Assembly: GCF_006543045.1 (NCBI RefSeq)
Contig: NZ_RBZW01000014.1
Location: 50,446 to 114,445 of the forward strand
Source: Salinadaptatus halalkaliphilus
GTDB taxonomy: Archaea; Halobacteriota; Halobacteria; Halobacteriales; Natrialbaceae
Reading direction: 5' to 3'
DNA length: 64,000 nt
The position numbers and the translations under genes were made by a program. Positions 1 through 9,298 of the stretch are shown here, piece by piece. Position 1 is the stretch's first letter. The number at the start of each line of letters is the position of its first letter. Below the pieces are notes generated by a model that was not told the DNA's origin, ran no database searches, and was given only the letters and a program-made list of their open reading frames with translations.

Positions 1-2
1 GC

Positions 3-1115
3 GACCTCCTCGATCTCCCGATCAGCGGCGTCTGGCTGCTCGAGGAAGAACACGGCTATCTCGATCCCGTCGCGGGCACCGCCGGCGCTCACGAGGAGTT
101 CGGCGGCCTGCCCCGCTTCCATCCGGGCGAGGGACTCGTCTGGGACGTGTTCGAATCCGGTGACGTGAGCCGGTTCGACGACCTCGAGACCGTCGACGAC
201 ATCTACAATCCGGAGACGCCGATTCGATCCGAACTCATCGCACCGATCGGCACCCACGGCGTGCTCATGTCCGGCTCCCTCGAGGCCCACCGATTCGACG
301 AGACCGACGTGGAACTGGTCTCGACGCTCGTCGAGAACACGCGCGCCGCGCTCGATCGTGCCGATCGCGAGCGAATCCTCCGCGAACGCAGCGCCGACCT
401 CGAGCGCCAGACCGAACGTCTCGAGGGCGTCGCGACCGTTCTCTCGAACGACCTGAAACACCAGCTCGAGTTGGTCGCCGACGCGTTGGGCGACGACGAC
501 GAGAACTGGGAGTTCCCGCTCGCCGAGGAATCGGTCGAAGCCACGCTCGACCGGGCCGAACGCCTCGTCGACGACGTTCGCGAGTTCGCCCGCAACGCGA
601 CCGCCGTTCGAACGCGAACGCGGGTCGACGTCGGCGAGGCCATCGAGCAGGCCACGGCGGGATCCCGTCTCGAGGACGACGCCGTCACCCTCGAGCGTCC
701 AGCCACGCTGCGGGCGGACTACGACCGGTTCGTCCACCTCCTCGAGACGGCGTTCGACGATGTCGCGGCGCGCTCGAGTGGCGACGTGACGGTCCGAATC
801 GAAATCGTCGGTGTCGACGAGACCGACCGACCACGTGGCTTCGCACTCGTCGACGATGCACCCGAACGACCCTCCTCGCCCCAAGACCACTTCCTCGAGT
901 CGACAGCCGACCGGGACGGCGCCCTCGAGGGACTGGGTCTCGCGCTCGTTCGGGCGATCGCTCAAGCCCACGACTGGGAGCTTTCGATCGTTGACGACGA
1001 AGAGACTCGCATCGAGATCCGAGACGTGACGACCCTCGAGTCCGACTCGGCGACCGGGGACGAAGCTGAACTGTCCGCACACGCCGACACCAACTCAGGC
1101 ACCAACGAGGAATAG
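3..1115 (+). CDS. GAF-domain sensor protein with degenerate histidine-kinase core (5' partial)
   Basis: The reading frame is open from the window edge, so the N-terminus is missing. The first visible ~110 residues resemble a GAF domain (GVWLLEEE, then a region ending in a coiled helix). A kinase-like part follows. The H-box region reads VLSNDLKHQL where haloarchaeal kinases usually have SHDLRNPL, so the phospho-accepting His is Asn, although a His sits three residues on. The ATP-binding part keeps GLGLALVRAIAQ but has VDDAPERP in place of DDGPGIP and lacks a clear N-box Asn. Known of the family: such proteins sense small molecules or redox and phosphorylate response regulators. Inference: this one may be a non-catalytic pseudokinase. 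It converges on a response-regulator gene. Confidence 0.75.
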   Translation, partial: DLLDLPISGVWLLEEEHGYLDPVAGTAGAHEEFGGLPRFHPGEGLVWDVFESGDVSRFDDLETVDDIYNPETPIRSELIAPIGTHGVLMSGSLEAHRFDETDVELVSTLVENTRAALDRADRERILRERSADLERQTERLEGVATVLSNDLKHQLELVADALGDDDENWEFPLAEESVEATLDRAERLVDDVREFARNATAVRTRTRVDVGEAIEQATAGSRLEDDAVTLERPATLRADYDRFVHLLETAFDDVAARSSGDVTVRIEIVGVDETDRPRGFALVDDAPERPSSPQDHFLESTADRDGALEGLGLALVRAIAQAHDWELSIVDDEETRIEIRDVTTLESDSATGDEAELSAHADTNSGTNEE

Positions 1116-1173
1116 CCGAAACGCCTTCCGGGCAGTTTTCGGTTTGTTGTATACTCAACCACGACGATCTTGG

Positions 1174-1200
1174 GCTGTACCGGTACAGCAATCCGTCTCA
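1174..1200. repeat. Palindromic 3'-end element, family A, short copy
   Basis: It contains the perfect palindrome GCTGTACCGGTACAGC (1174-1189) followed by AATCCGTCTCA. Read on the minus strand it begins TGAGACGGATTGCTGTACC, and that TGA is the stop codon of the response regulator at 1198-1785. It matches the conserved ends of the longer copies at 7516, 17861, 18675, 41169, 48997 and 50900. Confidence 0.75.
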
Positions 1201-1785
1201 ATCCTCGAGCAGCGGCTCGTTCGAGAGTTCTCGACAGAGTTGGCGGTAGCCATCGCCCTCGAGGAGTTCCTCGACGGTCTCGTCGACCTGCACGCGCAAG
1301 ACGGCGAGTCGGTCCTCGAGGCGGGCATACTCCTGGCTGGCCTTGCGTTCGGCGGTGGTCTTCTCCGAATCGAGGAGGACCTTTTTCGAGGCCAGCGCGA
1401 AGAATTCCTGCAGTTGCTCGTCGTACGCCGAGCGCAGCCGCAGTCGGTCGATCGTCTCGATCAGTTCGTCCTCCGAGACCGGTTTGACGAGGTAGTCGTC
1501 GAACCCCATTTCGACGATGTCGAAGTCCGGTTCGATCGCCGTCACCATCGCAACCCGACACTCCAGTTGCTGTTCGCGAATCGTATCCAGGACGGCATCA
1601 CCGGACAGTCCCGGCATCCGCCGATCGAGCAATACGATGTCGACGTTTTCGTCGATCGCCTCGAGAGCGTTGCTCCCATCGTGGACCGCGGTCGGCTCGC
1701 AGACGTCCTCGAGCCAGGCGGCGTACAACGTCGCGAGGTCCGGCTCGTCTTCGACGATCAACACCGTGGGAGATTGTGGACTCAT
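1198..1785 (-). CDS. Response regulator with receiver and HalX domains
   Basis: A 195-residue protein. The receiver domain covers residues ~7-120: acidic pair in VEDEPD, phospho-acceptor Asp in VLLDRRMP, Thr in MVTA, Lys in LVKP. The C-terminal ~70 residues form a charged helical HalX domain (SEKTTAERKASQEYARLE), found in haloarchaea in place of a DNA-binding output. Known of the family: single-gene HalX regulators take phosphate from orphan kinases; outputs are mostly undefined. It faces the sensor gene upstream end-to-end, so the two are not co-transcribed. The stop codon lies in a family A palindrome. The ATG at 1785 gives a standard receiver start. Confidence 0.93.
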   Translation of the reverse strand: MSPQSPTVLIVEDEPDLATLYAAWLEDVCEPTAVHDGSNALEAIDENVDIVLLDRRMPGLSGDAVLDTIREQQLECRVAMVTAIEPDFDIVEMGFDDYLVKPVSEDELIETIDRLRLRSAYDEQLQEFFALASKKVLLDSEKTTAERKASQEYARLEDRLAVLRVQVDETVEELLEGDGYRQLCRELSNEPLLED

Positions 1786-1971
1786 CGGGGAACCGATTCC
1801 GTTCGTCTCCTCGGTGAGTCCTGCAGTTATATCAATATACCGACGGCGGAATACTATCTCGGAACTGGGAGAAACGTGCTCGAGCGTCGGTACAACGGTG
1901 TATTTGCTCGGTTCGCCGGGTCCAGTGGTGTGTGGGTTCGGATCCGGTGGAACACGAGTTCGGCTCCGAGA

Positions 1972-4158
1972 TTACTCGAGTTCGGACTCGATCGTCGACC
2001 GGAGCGTCCGAATCGCGTCGGCGTCGGTCTCGAGGGTCGTCTCGCCGATGTCGATCTCGAGCGTGCCATCGTCGGTCGGCGCGCCCAGGGAAACGACCGG
2101 GGCGACGCCGTCGAATGCCTCGCGGACATCGTCGGGATCGGTCGTCTGGATCAGCGCGCGGCCGGGCTGTTCGTGGAAGAGTACGTGTGCAGGGTCGACA
2201 CCGCCGTCGACGGGAATCGAGACCTCGAGGCCGGCCTCGTCGGTGACCATCTCCGCGAGGGCAACGGCGAGGCCGCCGTGGCTCACGTCGTGGACGGCAC
2301 GGGTCGACTCGTCGTCGGCGACGGCCGCGAGCGTGTCGACGACCGACGCGGGGTCGTCGGGGAGCGCGGGGAACCGATCCGACCCGTCGAACTGCCGGAG
2401 ATACTCCGAGCCACCCAGACGAGCGTCCTCGCGCTCGAGGCCGTGATCGCCGACCAACAGGAGTTCGCTGTCGCCGTCGGCATCGACCGACAGCGCGGGT
2501 GCATCGTAGCCGGCTTTGGTTCCGACGAGCGCGAGCGTCGGCGTCGGCGGGATCGGACCGGCCGCCGAGTCGTTGTACAGCGAGACGTTGCCGCCGACGA
2601 CCGGCGTCGAGAGCGTCTCACACATGTCCGCGAGTCCGTCGACGATTCCCGTGAACCCGCCGTAGACGTCGGGTTTTTCCGGGTTGCCGCCGTTCAGACA
2701 GTCGACGGCTGCAAGCGGGGTTGCGCCCTTGGCTGCGACGTTCGTCGCGTTCTCGAGAGCGACCGCCTGTGCACCCACGTAGGGAGCGGTCTCGGTCCAG
2801 TTCGGCGCGGCGCCACTCGAGATGGCGAGCCCGCACTCGGCCTCCCGGACGGCGACGATGGCCGCGTCGTCGCCGGGACCGACGCTCGTACGCACGCCGA
2901 CTTCGTGATCGTACTGGCGATAGACCCACCGTTTCGAAGCCGTGTTCGGACTCGAGACGACGGCTTCGAAGGCCGCCTCGAGATCTGTCCGGGGGAGATC
3001 GGTGTCGGGCTGGCTTGGCTCCTCGGCCGGCAGGTCGTTCATCGGTGCGCCCTCGCCGAGGAAGTGGGCGTCGACATCGACGACGGTCTCGGAGTCGCCC
3101 GAGCCGTTATCGAAGGTGCAGGTGTAGTTGCCGTCGGTAACCTCGCCGATGACTGAACAGCCCAGGTCGAAACGCTGTGCGATCTCGCGGACGCGCTCGA
3201 CGTTGTCGGGCGCGACCTCGTAGCACATCCGCTCCTGGGATTCGGCGAGCAGAATCTCGAGGGCGTTCATGTTCGGCTCGCGCTGGTGGACGCGCTCGAG
3301 TTCGATGTGGGCCCCCAGCCCACCTTTGGCGACGAGTTCGCTCGAGGCGCCGCCGAGGCCGGCCGCGCCGAGGTCTCGAGCGGACTCGACGAGTTGCTCC
3401 TCGATCAGTTGTTCGTTGGCCTCGATGAGCAGTTTCTCGGCGTAGGGGTCGCCGACCTGGACCGCCGGTCGGTCCTCGGTTTCGGCGTCTTCGGCCAGAT
3501 CCTCGCTGGCGAAACTCGCGCCGCCGAGTCCGTCGCGACCGGTGCCGTTGCCGACGAGTACGAGTTTGTTACCGGGCTCTTGGGCCTCGGCGGTCACCAG
3601 CCGCTCGTCGTCGGTCAGGCCGACGCAGGCGACGTTGACCAGTGGGTTACCCTCGTAACCGTCGTGAAAGTCGACGCTCCCTGCGACCGTCGGGACGCCG
3701 ATGCAGTTGCCGTAGTGGCTGATCCCCTCGACGACTCCCTCGAGGAGGTATCGCGAGTGCTCAGCGTCGAAGTCGCCGAAGTATAGCGAATCGGCGAGTG
3801 CGATCGGGTAGGCACCCATCGAGAGGGTGTCTCGAACGATGCCGCCGACGCCCGTTGCCGCGCCGTCGAACGGATCGACGTAGGACGGGTGGTTGTGGCT
3901 CTCGATCCCCAGCGTGATGTAGGTACTCGAGTGGTTTTCGTCCGTACCATCCTCGGGTAACGCGACGACCGCCGCGTCGTCGCCCGGTCCGATCACGACC
4001 TGTTCGCCCTCGCTTTCGAAGGCCGACAACAACGGTCTCGAGGAGCGGTACGCACAGTGTTCGCTCCAGAGGTTCTCGAACAGCGCCGCCTCGGCTGGGG
4101 TGGGCTCCCGACCGAGCTCCTCGACGACGAGTTCGCGGTCCGAATCGGCAAGACTCAT
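1972..4158 (-). CDS. purL: Phosphoribosylformylglycinamidine synthase subunit PurL
   Basis: A 728-residue protein that converts FGAR to FGAM using ATP and ammonia from glutamine, the fourth step of de novo purine synthesis. It is the short archaeal/Gram-positive PurL, which works with separate PurS and PurQ proteins; neither is in this window. Visible landmarks are the N-terminal [18 protein letters not shown] with the family His, two GPGDDAA nucleotide-binding motifs (one per tandem PurM-like half), and [10 protein letters not shown] in the second half. Full family length. The ATG at 4158 is the only sensible start. It is transcribed alone, with about 170 bp of noncoding DNA on its 5' side. 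Confidence 0.97.
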   Translation of the reverse strand: MSLADSDRELVVEELGREPTPAEAALFENLWSEHCAYRSSRPLLSAFESEGEQVVIGPGDDAAVVALPEDGTDENHSSTYITLGIESHNHPSYVDPFDGAATGVGGIVRDTLSMGAYPIALADSLYFGDFDAEHSRYLLEGVVEGISHYGNCIGVPTVAGSVDFHDGYEGNPLVNVACVGLTDDERLVTAEAQEPGNKLVLVGNGTGRDGLGGASFASEDLAEDAETEDRPAVQVGDPYAEKLLIEANEQLIEEQLVESARDLGAAGLGGASSELVAKGGLGAHIELERVHQREPNMNALEILLAESQERMCYEVAPDNVERVREIAQRFDLGCSVIGEVTDGNYTCTFDNGSGDSETVVDVDAHFLGEGAPMNDLPAEEPSQPDTDLPRTDLEAAFEAVVSSPNTASKRWVYRQYDHEVGVRTSVGPGDDAAIVAVREAECGLAISSGAAPNWTETAPYVGAQAVALENATNVAAKGATPLAAVDCLNGGNPEKPDVYGGFTGIVDGLADMCETLSTPVVGGNVSLYNDSAAGPIPPTPTLALVGTKAGYDAPALSVDADGDSELLLVGDHGLEREDARLGGSEYLRQFDGSDRFPALPDDPASVVDTLAAVADDESTRAVHDVSHGGLAVALAEMVTDEAGLEVSIPVDGGVDPAHVLFHEQPGRALIQTTDPDDVREAFDGVAPVVSLGAPTDDGTLEIDIGETTLETDADAIRTLRSTIESELE

Positions 4159-4331
4159 TCATCTAGGTGGTGAAAGTCGGCCGGTAAATGGGTTTCTATG
4201 TGCACGTTCGTGGGTATGTGTGGCCGGGTGGTTCGGTCGAACGGTCGATGGACTCGTCCCGACGCTACTGTCGACGCTTGGAAGAATGGTGTTCGTCCCG
4301 TAGCACGTGCAAAACGTCGTCTCGACGACCG

Positions 4332-4523
4332 TTACTCGTCGTCTTCGTCGGCGTCTTTGATCTCCTGTAACTGGCCGAGCAGGTCGTCGGTCGAGGCGTC
4401 GGTTTCGACGGAGACCGAACCGTGATGGTCGTGTTCGTGGACGTTGATCGCAGCGTCTTCGTCGTCGTCATCCGTGCTTTGCTGGTGCTGTTGCTCGGAC
4501 TCGTCGTAGCTTCCAAAACCCAT
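4332..4523 (-). CDS. Small acidic haloarchaeal protein, DUF5786-like
   Basis: A 63-residue very acidic protein starting MGFGSYDESEQ, with a His-rich middle (NVHEHDHH) and an acidic C-terminal helix (LGQLQEIKDADEDDE). The MGFGSYDESEQ start recurs in a family widespread in haloarchaea that I know as DUF5786; its function is unknown. No membrane segment, signal or cysteine is visible. It stands alone between purL and a divergent regulator gene, with about 170 bp on each side. The gene is real because the N-terminal signature is distinctive, but no role can be assigned. Confidence 0.85.
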   Translation of the reverse strand: MGFGSYDESEQQHQQSTDDDDEDAAINVHEHDHHGSVSVETDASTDDLLGQLQEIKDADEDDE

Positions 4524-4693
4524 GTCTCAAACAGAGACGACCGGACATATAGCTCCAGTGGTTTGGTCCCCACTCTGGAGTGTCAGGACACATCACGGTC
4601 GTCGTGCAACGGGCGTCGATCGGTGCAGATGATCGCACAGAGCGCACAAAGGTTTAACCTCGCGCGAGACTTCGTCCTACTGGAGAGGACACT

Positions 4694-5311
4694 ATGTCTC
4701 GAGACGATACCGACGAGCACCGGGTGGACGACGGAACCGATCGCTCGCCAGACGAGTTTGACAGTAGCGAGGAGGTACTCCAATCGGCGACCAGCGACGA
4801 GATCGATCAACGCATCGTCGATCTGCTGTCCTGGATCCTCGATACGGAGACGCGAGCGAAGATTTACGTCTTCCTGCTTGCCAACTCCGCCAGCACGTCC
4901 GAGGAGGTCGCGACCGGAACCGGGCTCTACCCGAGTACGGTCCGAGAAGCGCTCGCGGAACTCCACGAGGAAGACCGCGTCACGCGGGAAAAACGCTCGA
5001 GCGACGGTGCCGGGAACAATCCCTACGAGTACACGGCGATCCAGCCGAGCGAACTCGTCGGGGGCGTCGTCGATCAGGTTCAAGCGGAGTTGAATACGAT
5101 CTTCGCGCTCGATCGCGTCCTCGATCGTGGCGGCGACACCGACCCGACGTTCGACGGCGACATCGAGCCCGTGACGATCACCGTCGACGACACCGATCCG
5201 CTCGAGGACGGCGACGCGAGCTTCGACGAGACGGGCGACGAAACGAACGACGGCGAGGACGGCGAGGACGGCAAGGACGAGGACGAGTTCGATTCGGCCG
5301 AGGAGTCTTAG
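4694..5311 (+). CDS. Winged-helix transcriptional regulator
   Basis: A 205-residue acidic protein. Residues ~35-105 form a winged helix-turn-helix: DTETRAKIYVFLLANS, then TSEEVATGTGLYPSTVREAL as the recognition region, then a wing around VTREKRS. Residues ~105-150 (GGVVDQVQAELNTIFALDRVL) look like a dimerising helix. The last ~45 residues are almost all Asp, Glu and Gly, a common haloarchaeal tail. The architecture resembles ArsR/TrmB-like regulators of haloarchaea. Its target is not evident; the two neighbours on the minus strand are a peptidase and a DUF5786 gene. Its stop codon lies inside the C-terminal end of the convergent peptidase gene (4-base overlap). Confidence 0.8.
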   Translation: MSRDDTDEHRVDDGTDRSPDEFDSSEEVLQSATSDEIDQRIVDLLSWILDTETRAKIYVFLLANSASTSEEVATGTGLYPSTVREALAELHEEDRVTREKRSSDGAGNNPYEYTAIQPSELVGGVVDQVQAELNTIFALDRVLDRGGDTDPTFDGDIEPVTITVDDTDPLEDGDASFDETGDETNDGEDGEDGKDEDEFDSAEES

Positions 5312-6417
5312 GCGTCGCCGTCGAGTTCGAGCACGTCGGGACGCTCGAGTTCGAGATCGCCGTCGAGAGCGGTGACCGTCGATGTCGGCCACCGGTCGGT
5401 CGCCGTAAGCACCTCGAGATCATCCGCCGTGACGAGCACCGTGTCCTCACTTTTTGCGCCGCTGACCGTCGGATTCCACGCGTAGGCCATGGGCTCACAC
5501 ACTGGGGCGTCGTGGCCGGGGTTTGCGATCCACTCTCGACCGGCAAAGCCTGCTGCACCGCCCTGGTGGTGGTGTTGCCACTCGCCGGCGTGGCCGACGG
5601 CGTCGTAGGCGTCCTGAATCGCCGCGAAGACGTCGCCTGCAGTCCCATCGGCGGTTGCGGCCGCCTGCGTCGCTTCGAGCGCCGTCGTCTCGACGCGGGC
5701 AGCGGCTTCGTGACGGTCCTCGAGCCAGGCTGGCAAATTGAACGCGACGGTTCGCGTACAGCTCGCATGGAGCCCACCTCGCTGAGCCGTTACCGCAACG
5801 AGTGCGTACGCACCGAGTGTGGCCTCGGTTGGCGTCCAATGGCGGTACTGCGTTGCTCGCTCGCTGCCGCCGACGAGAACGACCGGCGCTTCGATGTCGC
5901 GCGCCGAGAGGGCGACCCGCAGGGCCGAGGCAACTTCGTGTTCGGTATCGTCGGCTCGCAGTTCGCGACAGACCGACTCGACGGCGGCGGCAGTCTCGCG
6001 GCCGAGGCGCCGGTAGCGGTCGCGATCGGTCTCGGTCAGGGGCTGGCGGACCGTCGACGGATCGAACGTCTCGAGCCCGGGAACGTCGATATCGGCGGCA
6101 GCTCGGTCGGCCGCCTCGACCTGCTCGGCGATACCCGCCTCGAGTGATGTCTCGTACCACGGCACCGCCTCTACGGCGACGTTCGCCGACGAGCAGTCGG
6201 GGAGTTCCTCGGCGGCGATACGGTCGGCTTCGATGTTGTTCGTGACGACGGTGACGGTCGTTCCGTCGTAGCCGACCGCGGCTTCGCCGATATCGCTCTC
6301 GCGGTCGACGACGTTCGAACCGCCGGTGAACCAGGCGAAGGTGTTCGGGCGGGCGAGCCAGATCGAGTCGAGGTCGCGGCTCTCGAGGACCGCCTCGAGG
6401 CGCTCGCGTTTGTCCAT
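5308..6417 (-). CDS. M24 family peptidase (Xaa-Pro aminopeptidase-like)
   Basis: About 369 residues from the ATG at 6417 (MDKRERLEAVLESRDLDSIW); a longer in-frame start at 6489 adds 24 residues that do not look conserved. The N-terminal creatinase-like domain is residues ~1-150. The C-terminal pita-bread fold follows, with HHHQGGAAGFAGREW near residue 270. Classical M24 enzymes bind two metals through D, D, H, E, E. Here the first Asp region reads LVAVTAQRGGLHAS rather than the usual DxGxxxxGYxSD, so the metal site looks incomplete. It may be a binding or regulatory relative rather than an active aminopeptidase. Confidence 0.82.
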   Translation of the reverse strand: MDKRERLEAVLESRDLDSIWLARPNTFAWFTGGSNVVDRESDIGEAAVGYDGTTVTVVTNNIEADRIAAEELPDCSSANVAVEAVPWYETSLEAGIAEQVEAADRAAADIDVPGLETFDPSTVRQPLTETDRDRYRRLGRETAAAVESVCRELRADDTEHEVASALRVALSARDIEAPVVLVGGSERATQYRHWTPTEATLGAYALVAVTAQRGGLHASCTRTVAFNLPAWLEDRHEAAARVETTALEATQAAATADGTAGDVFAAIQDAYDAVGHAGEWQHHHQGGAAGFAGREWIANPGHDAPVCEPMAYAWNPTVSGAKSEDTVLVTADDLEVLTATDRWPTSTVTALDGDLELERPDVLELDGDA

Positions 6418-6593
6418 GCCGGGTGCTGGCGTGGCTGGCTCTTGAATGCGACGAAGCGGGCGCTCTCCGGGCTGTGTCGATTCCCACAACTGCGCTACAC
6501 GACCGTTTTCGCGCCACTAACAGCGGTTCTAACGATCTGAGAACGACTCGGGCAACCTAAATACGGGAGATCCTAACCCTCGAGCGAACGACT

Positions 6594-7454
6594 GTGTCGT
6601 CCGACAGCCCCACCTCGAGACTTCGCTCGCTGATCGATCGGTTCGGCTTCCCGCACCTGCTCGCGACGACGCTCGTATTGGTCGCCGCGACGATTTTACT
6701 CGGCGTCGCGGCGAAGGCGACGGGTTCGGGACTGGCCTGTGAAGCGAACTGGCCCCAGTGTGATGCCGGCCCCTACAACCTGTTTCCGGCGAATCTGCCG
6801 AGTTTCTACGAGTGGTTCCACCGCTTCGTCGCCATGTTTGCCGGCTTCGCGATCATCGGCTCGGCGCTTGCGTCCTGGCGAGTACCGGATATCGATACAC
6901 GTGTCGCCGCACTCGTCGTCGCCGGGATGGTTCTGACGCCGATCCAGGTTATTCTCGGGCGTGAGACCGTCCTCCAGTACCAGATGGACATCCTCTCGCT
7001 ACACTTCTGGACGGCCGTGCTCATCTTCGCACTGTTTATCGTCGCGACGATCATGGTCTGGAAGCCGCGGCTGACCCGAACCCATCTTACCGGTGCACTC
7101 GCACTCGGTATCCTCTCCGTGCCGTTTCACGTCGTCTTGAGTCCGTTCGTCCTCACCGACATCACCAACTACTCGCCGACCGTCCAGATGACCCAGTACG
7201 GCGTCACGCTCGCCCTGCTAACCGCCGTCATCGCCTCGCTGATGATCGGCTACTGGCGACTCGAGAGTCGACGGACGATCGGCCTGCTCGCGGTCACCTC
7301 GGTGCTCGCATTCGTTGCGATTTTCCTCGGCCGACGGACGGTGATGACGCTGAATCCAGTGCTCGATGATCTCTATATATTCGTTGCTATCGGACTGTTC
7401 GGTGCGTTCGTCGCGAGCCTCGTGCTCACCCGGAGCAACTCCGACCGGATCTGA
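6594..7454 (+). CDS. ctaA: Heme A synthase (CtaA/COX15 family)
   Basis: A 286-residue membrane protein with about eight transmembrane helices. It oxidises heme O to heme A for aa3-type terminal oxidases. Seen: the N-terminal helix, then GLACEANWPQCDAGPYN (the family's extracellular Cys loop), the heme-ligand His in FYEWFHRFVAMFAG, and a second in ILSLHFWTAVLI. The start is GTG (GTGTCGTCCGACAGC), preceded by an AT-rich promoter-like TAAATA at about -32. It is followed by a family A palindrome that separates it from a convergent gene. The oxidase subunits and heme O synthase are not in the window. Confidence 0.93.
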   Translation: MSSDSPTSRLRSLIDRFGFPHLLATTLVLVAATILLGVAAKATGSGLACEANWPQCDAGPYNLFPANLPSFYEWFHRFVAMFAGFAIIGSALASWRVPDIDTRVAALVVAGMVLTPIQVILGRETVLQYQMDILSLHFWTAVLIFALFIVATIMVWKPRLTRTHLTGALALGILSVPFHVVLSPFVLTDITNYSPTVQMTQYGVTLALLTAVIASLMIGYWRLESRRTIGLLAVTSVLAFVAIFLGRRTVMTLNPVLDDLYIFVAIGLFGAFVASLVLTRSNSDRI

Positions 7455-7515
7455 ACCGCGTTGAGACGGTTCGCAACCGTGATCCGCCCGTCGCGCCGGG
7501 ATACGACACGAACCG

Positions 7516-7603
7516 TCTCATACGGATTACTGTACCGATTTACCGGCCCAGCCGCCGCCCGGGTCGCGGCTGGGCCGGAAATGACTTACAGTAAACCGTC
7601 TCA
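7516..7603. repeat. Palindromic 3'-end element, family A
   Basis: The ends match the family consensus (CTCATACGGATTACTGTACC at left; GACTTACAGTAAACCGTCTCA at right). The core is a perfect 13-bp hairpin: CCGGCCCAGCCGC (7543-7555) pairs with GCGGCTGGGCCGG (7566-7578). The right end TCA (7601-7603) is the stop codon of the minus-strand gene 7601-8092. Confidence 0.85.
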
Positions 7604-8092
7604 GAGAACCGTCGTCACGGCGGCACCGACGGCGACGCAACTGGCCACACCGAGTGCCAGCAGAACGTAGTTCGCGATCGGGTTGGCGGCACGGGTCACC
7701 TCGAGCGAGTAGTGGCTCCCCCGGACCGGCCAGAACGGACGGATCCCCATCGGCGTCAGCGCGTCCGCGAGGAGATGCGAGCCGATCGCGAGCACTCCGA
7801 CGAGAAACGCGAACGCGATCACGAACCCCTCGAGCGCCAGTGGCGCTGCATCGATCAGTATCGCCGCGGCGCTGGCGACGGCGGCGCCGACGAGCAGCGC
7901 GAACCCGACGGTGTGGGTCGCCCCCCGGTGAGAGATTCCCGGGAGTCGGTGATCGATATCGGGGAGCGTCGACAGCGAGACGCAGACGACACCGCCGACG
8001 ACGGCGAGCCACTCGGCGCCGAGGACGGCGACGACACCGCCGAGTGGAGCGTAGACGAGGAGGGCAGCCCCGTAGTGGCCGAGCTGGTACAT
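7601..8092 (-). CDS. DUF457/YdjM-type membrane-bound metal-dependent hydrolase
   Basis: 163 residues from the ATG at 8092 (MYQLGHYGAALLVYAPLGG), the usual start of the family; the frame is open further upstream but runs into the divergent nikR promoter. About four membrane segments are visible. The metal-binding signature is PDIDHRLPGISHRGATH (Asp-x-Asp-His ... His-Arg-Gly-x-Thr-His). Later HLLADALTPMGIRPFWP adds a His-Asp pair. Members of this family are thought to be membrane phosphatase- or phospholipase-like enzymes; substrates are not known. The stop codon lies in a family A palindrome. A second member of the superfamily is at 37154. Confidence 0.85.
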   Translation of the reverse strand: MYQLGHYGAALLVYAPLGGVVAVLGAEWLAVVGGVVCVSLSTLPDIDHRLPGISHRGATHTVGFALLVGAAVASAAAILIDAAPLALEGFVIAFAFLVGVLAIGSHLLADALTPMGIRPFWPVRGSHYSLEVTRAANPIANYVLLALGVASCVAVGAAVTTVL

Positions 8093-8201
8093 CTGGCTCG
8101 AGAGAAAACAGAGCGCAACCAAAGGCGTTTGGATGCCACCCGCCAGCGCTCGAGCGACCCCGATCGCCGGAGCTTTTTCCTCGTCGATCGAACGCACTCG
8201 T

Positions 8202-8597
8202 ATGCGGACCAGCCTCAACGTGCCCGAGGAGATGCTCGAGGAGTTCGACCGGACCTGGCAGGCCGAAGGCCTCGAGTCGCGCTCGCGCGCCCTTCGGGAG
8301 GCGATTCAGGAGTATGTCGAATCCCATCATCGACTCGAGGAAGCACGCGGGACTGTCGCGGCGACCGTCGTCTTCGATTACGTTCACGAAGCGATCATCG
8401 AAGACCTCCACGAGATCCAACACGAGTTCCAGGCCGAAATCGATACGACCTGTCACGTCCACCACGGCGAGTGGTGTCTCGAGGCGGTGTTCTGTCACGG
8501 CTCGGCGGCCCAGATTCGGTCGCTCGTCTATCGGTTGAAAGATTTCGACGCCGTCGGCCAAGTCTCCGTAACACTGTTGCGCTCGGAGGAGCACTAA
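8202..8597 (+). CDS. nikR: NikR-like ribbon-helix-helix regulator
   Basis: 131 residues from the ATG at 8202. The N-terminal ribbon-helix-helix (MRTSLNVPEEMLEEFDRT, SRSRALREAI) binds DNA. The C-terminal ACT-like domain carries metal ligands: CHVHHGEWCLEAVFCHG. In E. coli and Helicobacter NikR the ligands are spaced HxHxxxxxC; here the pattern is HVHHGEWC, one residue shorter, and extra Cys residues flank it. Known of the family: nickel-responsive repressor of nickel uptake. Inference: the metal preference may differ. No nickel transporter is adjacent; the next gene is a DNA glycosylase 63 bp downstream. Confidence 0.85.
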   Translation: MRTSLNVPEEMLEEFDRTWQAEGLESRSRALREAIQEYVESHHRLEEARGTVAATVVFDYVHEAIIEDLHEIQHEFQAEIDTTCHVHHGEWCLEAVFCHGSAAQIRSLVYRLKDFDAVGQVSVTLLRSEEH

Positions 8598-8660
8598 CCG
8601 TACGGAACCCACGCGACGCGTACCGGGAGCGTTTTTTCCCTCGGACGCGTCGGTACTGGC

Positions 8661-9293
8661 GTGCAAAACGTCACCGACAGGACGAGCAATCCGTTCGGTT
8701 TCAGGCCGCCGTTCGATCGGACCGGATCCGACGAACGGACGGCCGTCTTCGGCTACGGTGATGCCAACGCGGATTTCCACGTTATCGGCGACCATCCCGG
8801 CGTCCACGGCGGCCGCCGAACCGGGGTCCCCTTCACCGAAACCGAAAGCGGTCGCGCTATCCAGGACGTGCTTCGCGAGGGAGGGTTTAGCGCCGGTTCC
8901 ATGGACGAGCCGTCCCTCGAGAACTGTTTTCTGAGCTACGTCCACATGAACTGTTTGCCGGACGGTCACGAGCCGACCACGGACGACTACGCCACGCTCG
9001 AGCGGTTTTTCGACGCGGAACTGCGGGCGATCAACGCTCACATTCTGCTGGCGGTCGGCGATCGAGCAACCGACCACGTACTCCGGGAGTACACCACCCA
9101 ACGCGGCCGACTCGAGTTAGACATGGCGAAGCTCCACGCTCGCGATATCCGCGGCCGCGGCTTTCTGGTCGTGCCGATCCGCGATCCTCGCGAGTGGACC
9201 GACGGCGACCGAGACGCGATCGGCTCGGCGCTCGAGGCGATCCTCGGTCGGGATTACAGGCAGACGAAGGGTGTCGCGACGACGGTCGGGTAG
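8661..9293 (+). CDS. Uracil-DNA glycosylase family protein
   Basis: A 210-residue protein with a GTG start. The motif order fits the uracil-DNA glycosylase superfamily: FHVIGDHPGVHGG near residue 40 at the place of the catalytic GEAPG-type loop, RTGVPFTETESGRAIQDVL (uracil/Phe region), CFLSYVHMNCLPDG, and a C-terminal VVPIRDPREW at the position of the leucine/His loop. The expected H-P-S C-terminal motif is not clear, and the first loop has D-H-P-G instead of E-A-P-G. It could be a halophile-specific branch with a different substrate. DNA repair role inferred from the fold only. Confidence 0.75.
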   Translation: MQNVTDRTSNPFGFRPPFDRTGSDERTAVFGYGDANADFHVIGDHPGVHGGRRTGVPFTETESGRAIQDVLREGGFSAGSMDEPSLENCFLSYVHMNCLPDGHEPTTDDYATLERFFDAELRAINAHILLAVGDRATDHVLREYTTQRGRLELDMAKLHARDIRGRGFLVVPIRDPREWTDGDRDAIGSALEAILGRDYRQTKGVATTVG

Positions 9294-9298
9294 AAACG

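Noticed and set aside
1144..3156. A 670-codon plus-strand frame
   Set aside because: It lies antisense to response regulator and purL. The protein is Arg/Val-rich with no domains; it is the mirror frame common in GC-rich genes.
7527..9101. A 524-codon minus-strand frame over ctaA-downstream, nikR and the DNA glycosylase
   Set aside because: It runs antisense to nikR and the glycosylase, which have clear motifs; its own sequence is Arg-rich without any recognisable domain.
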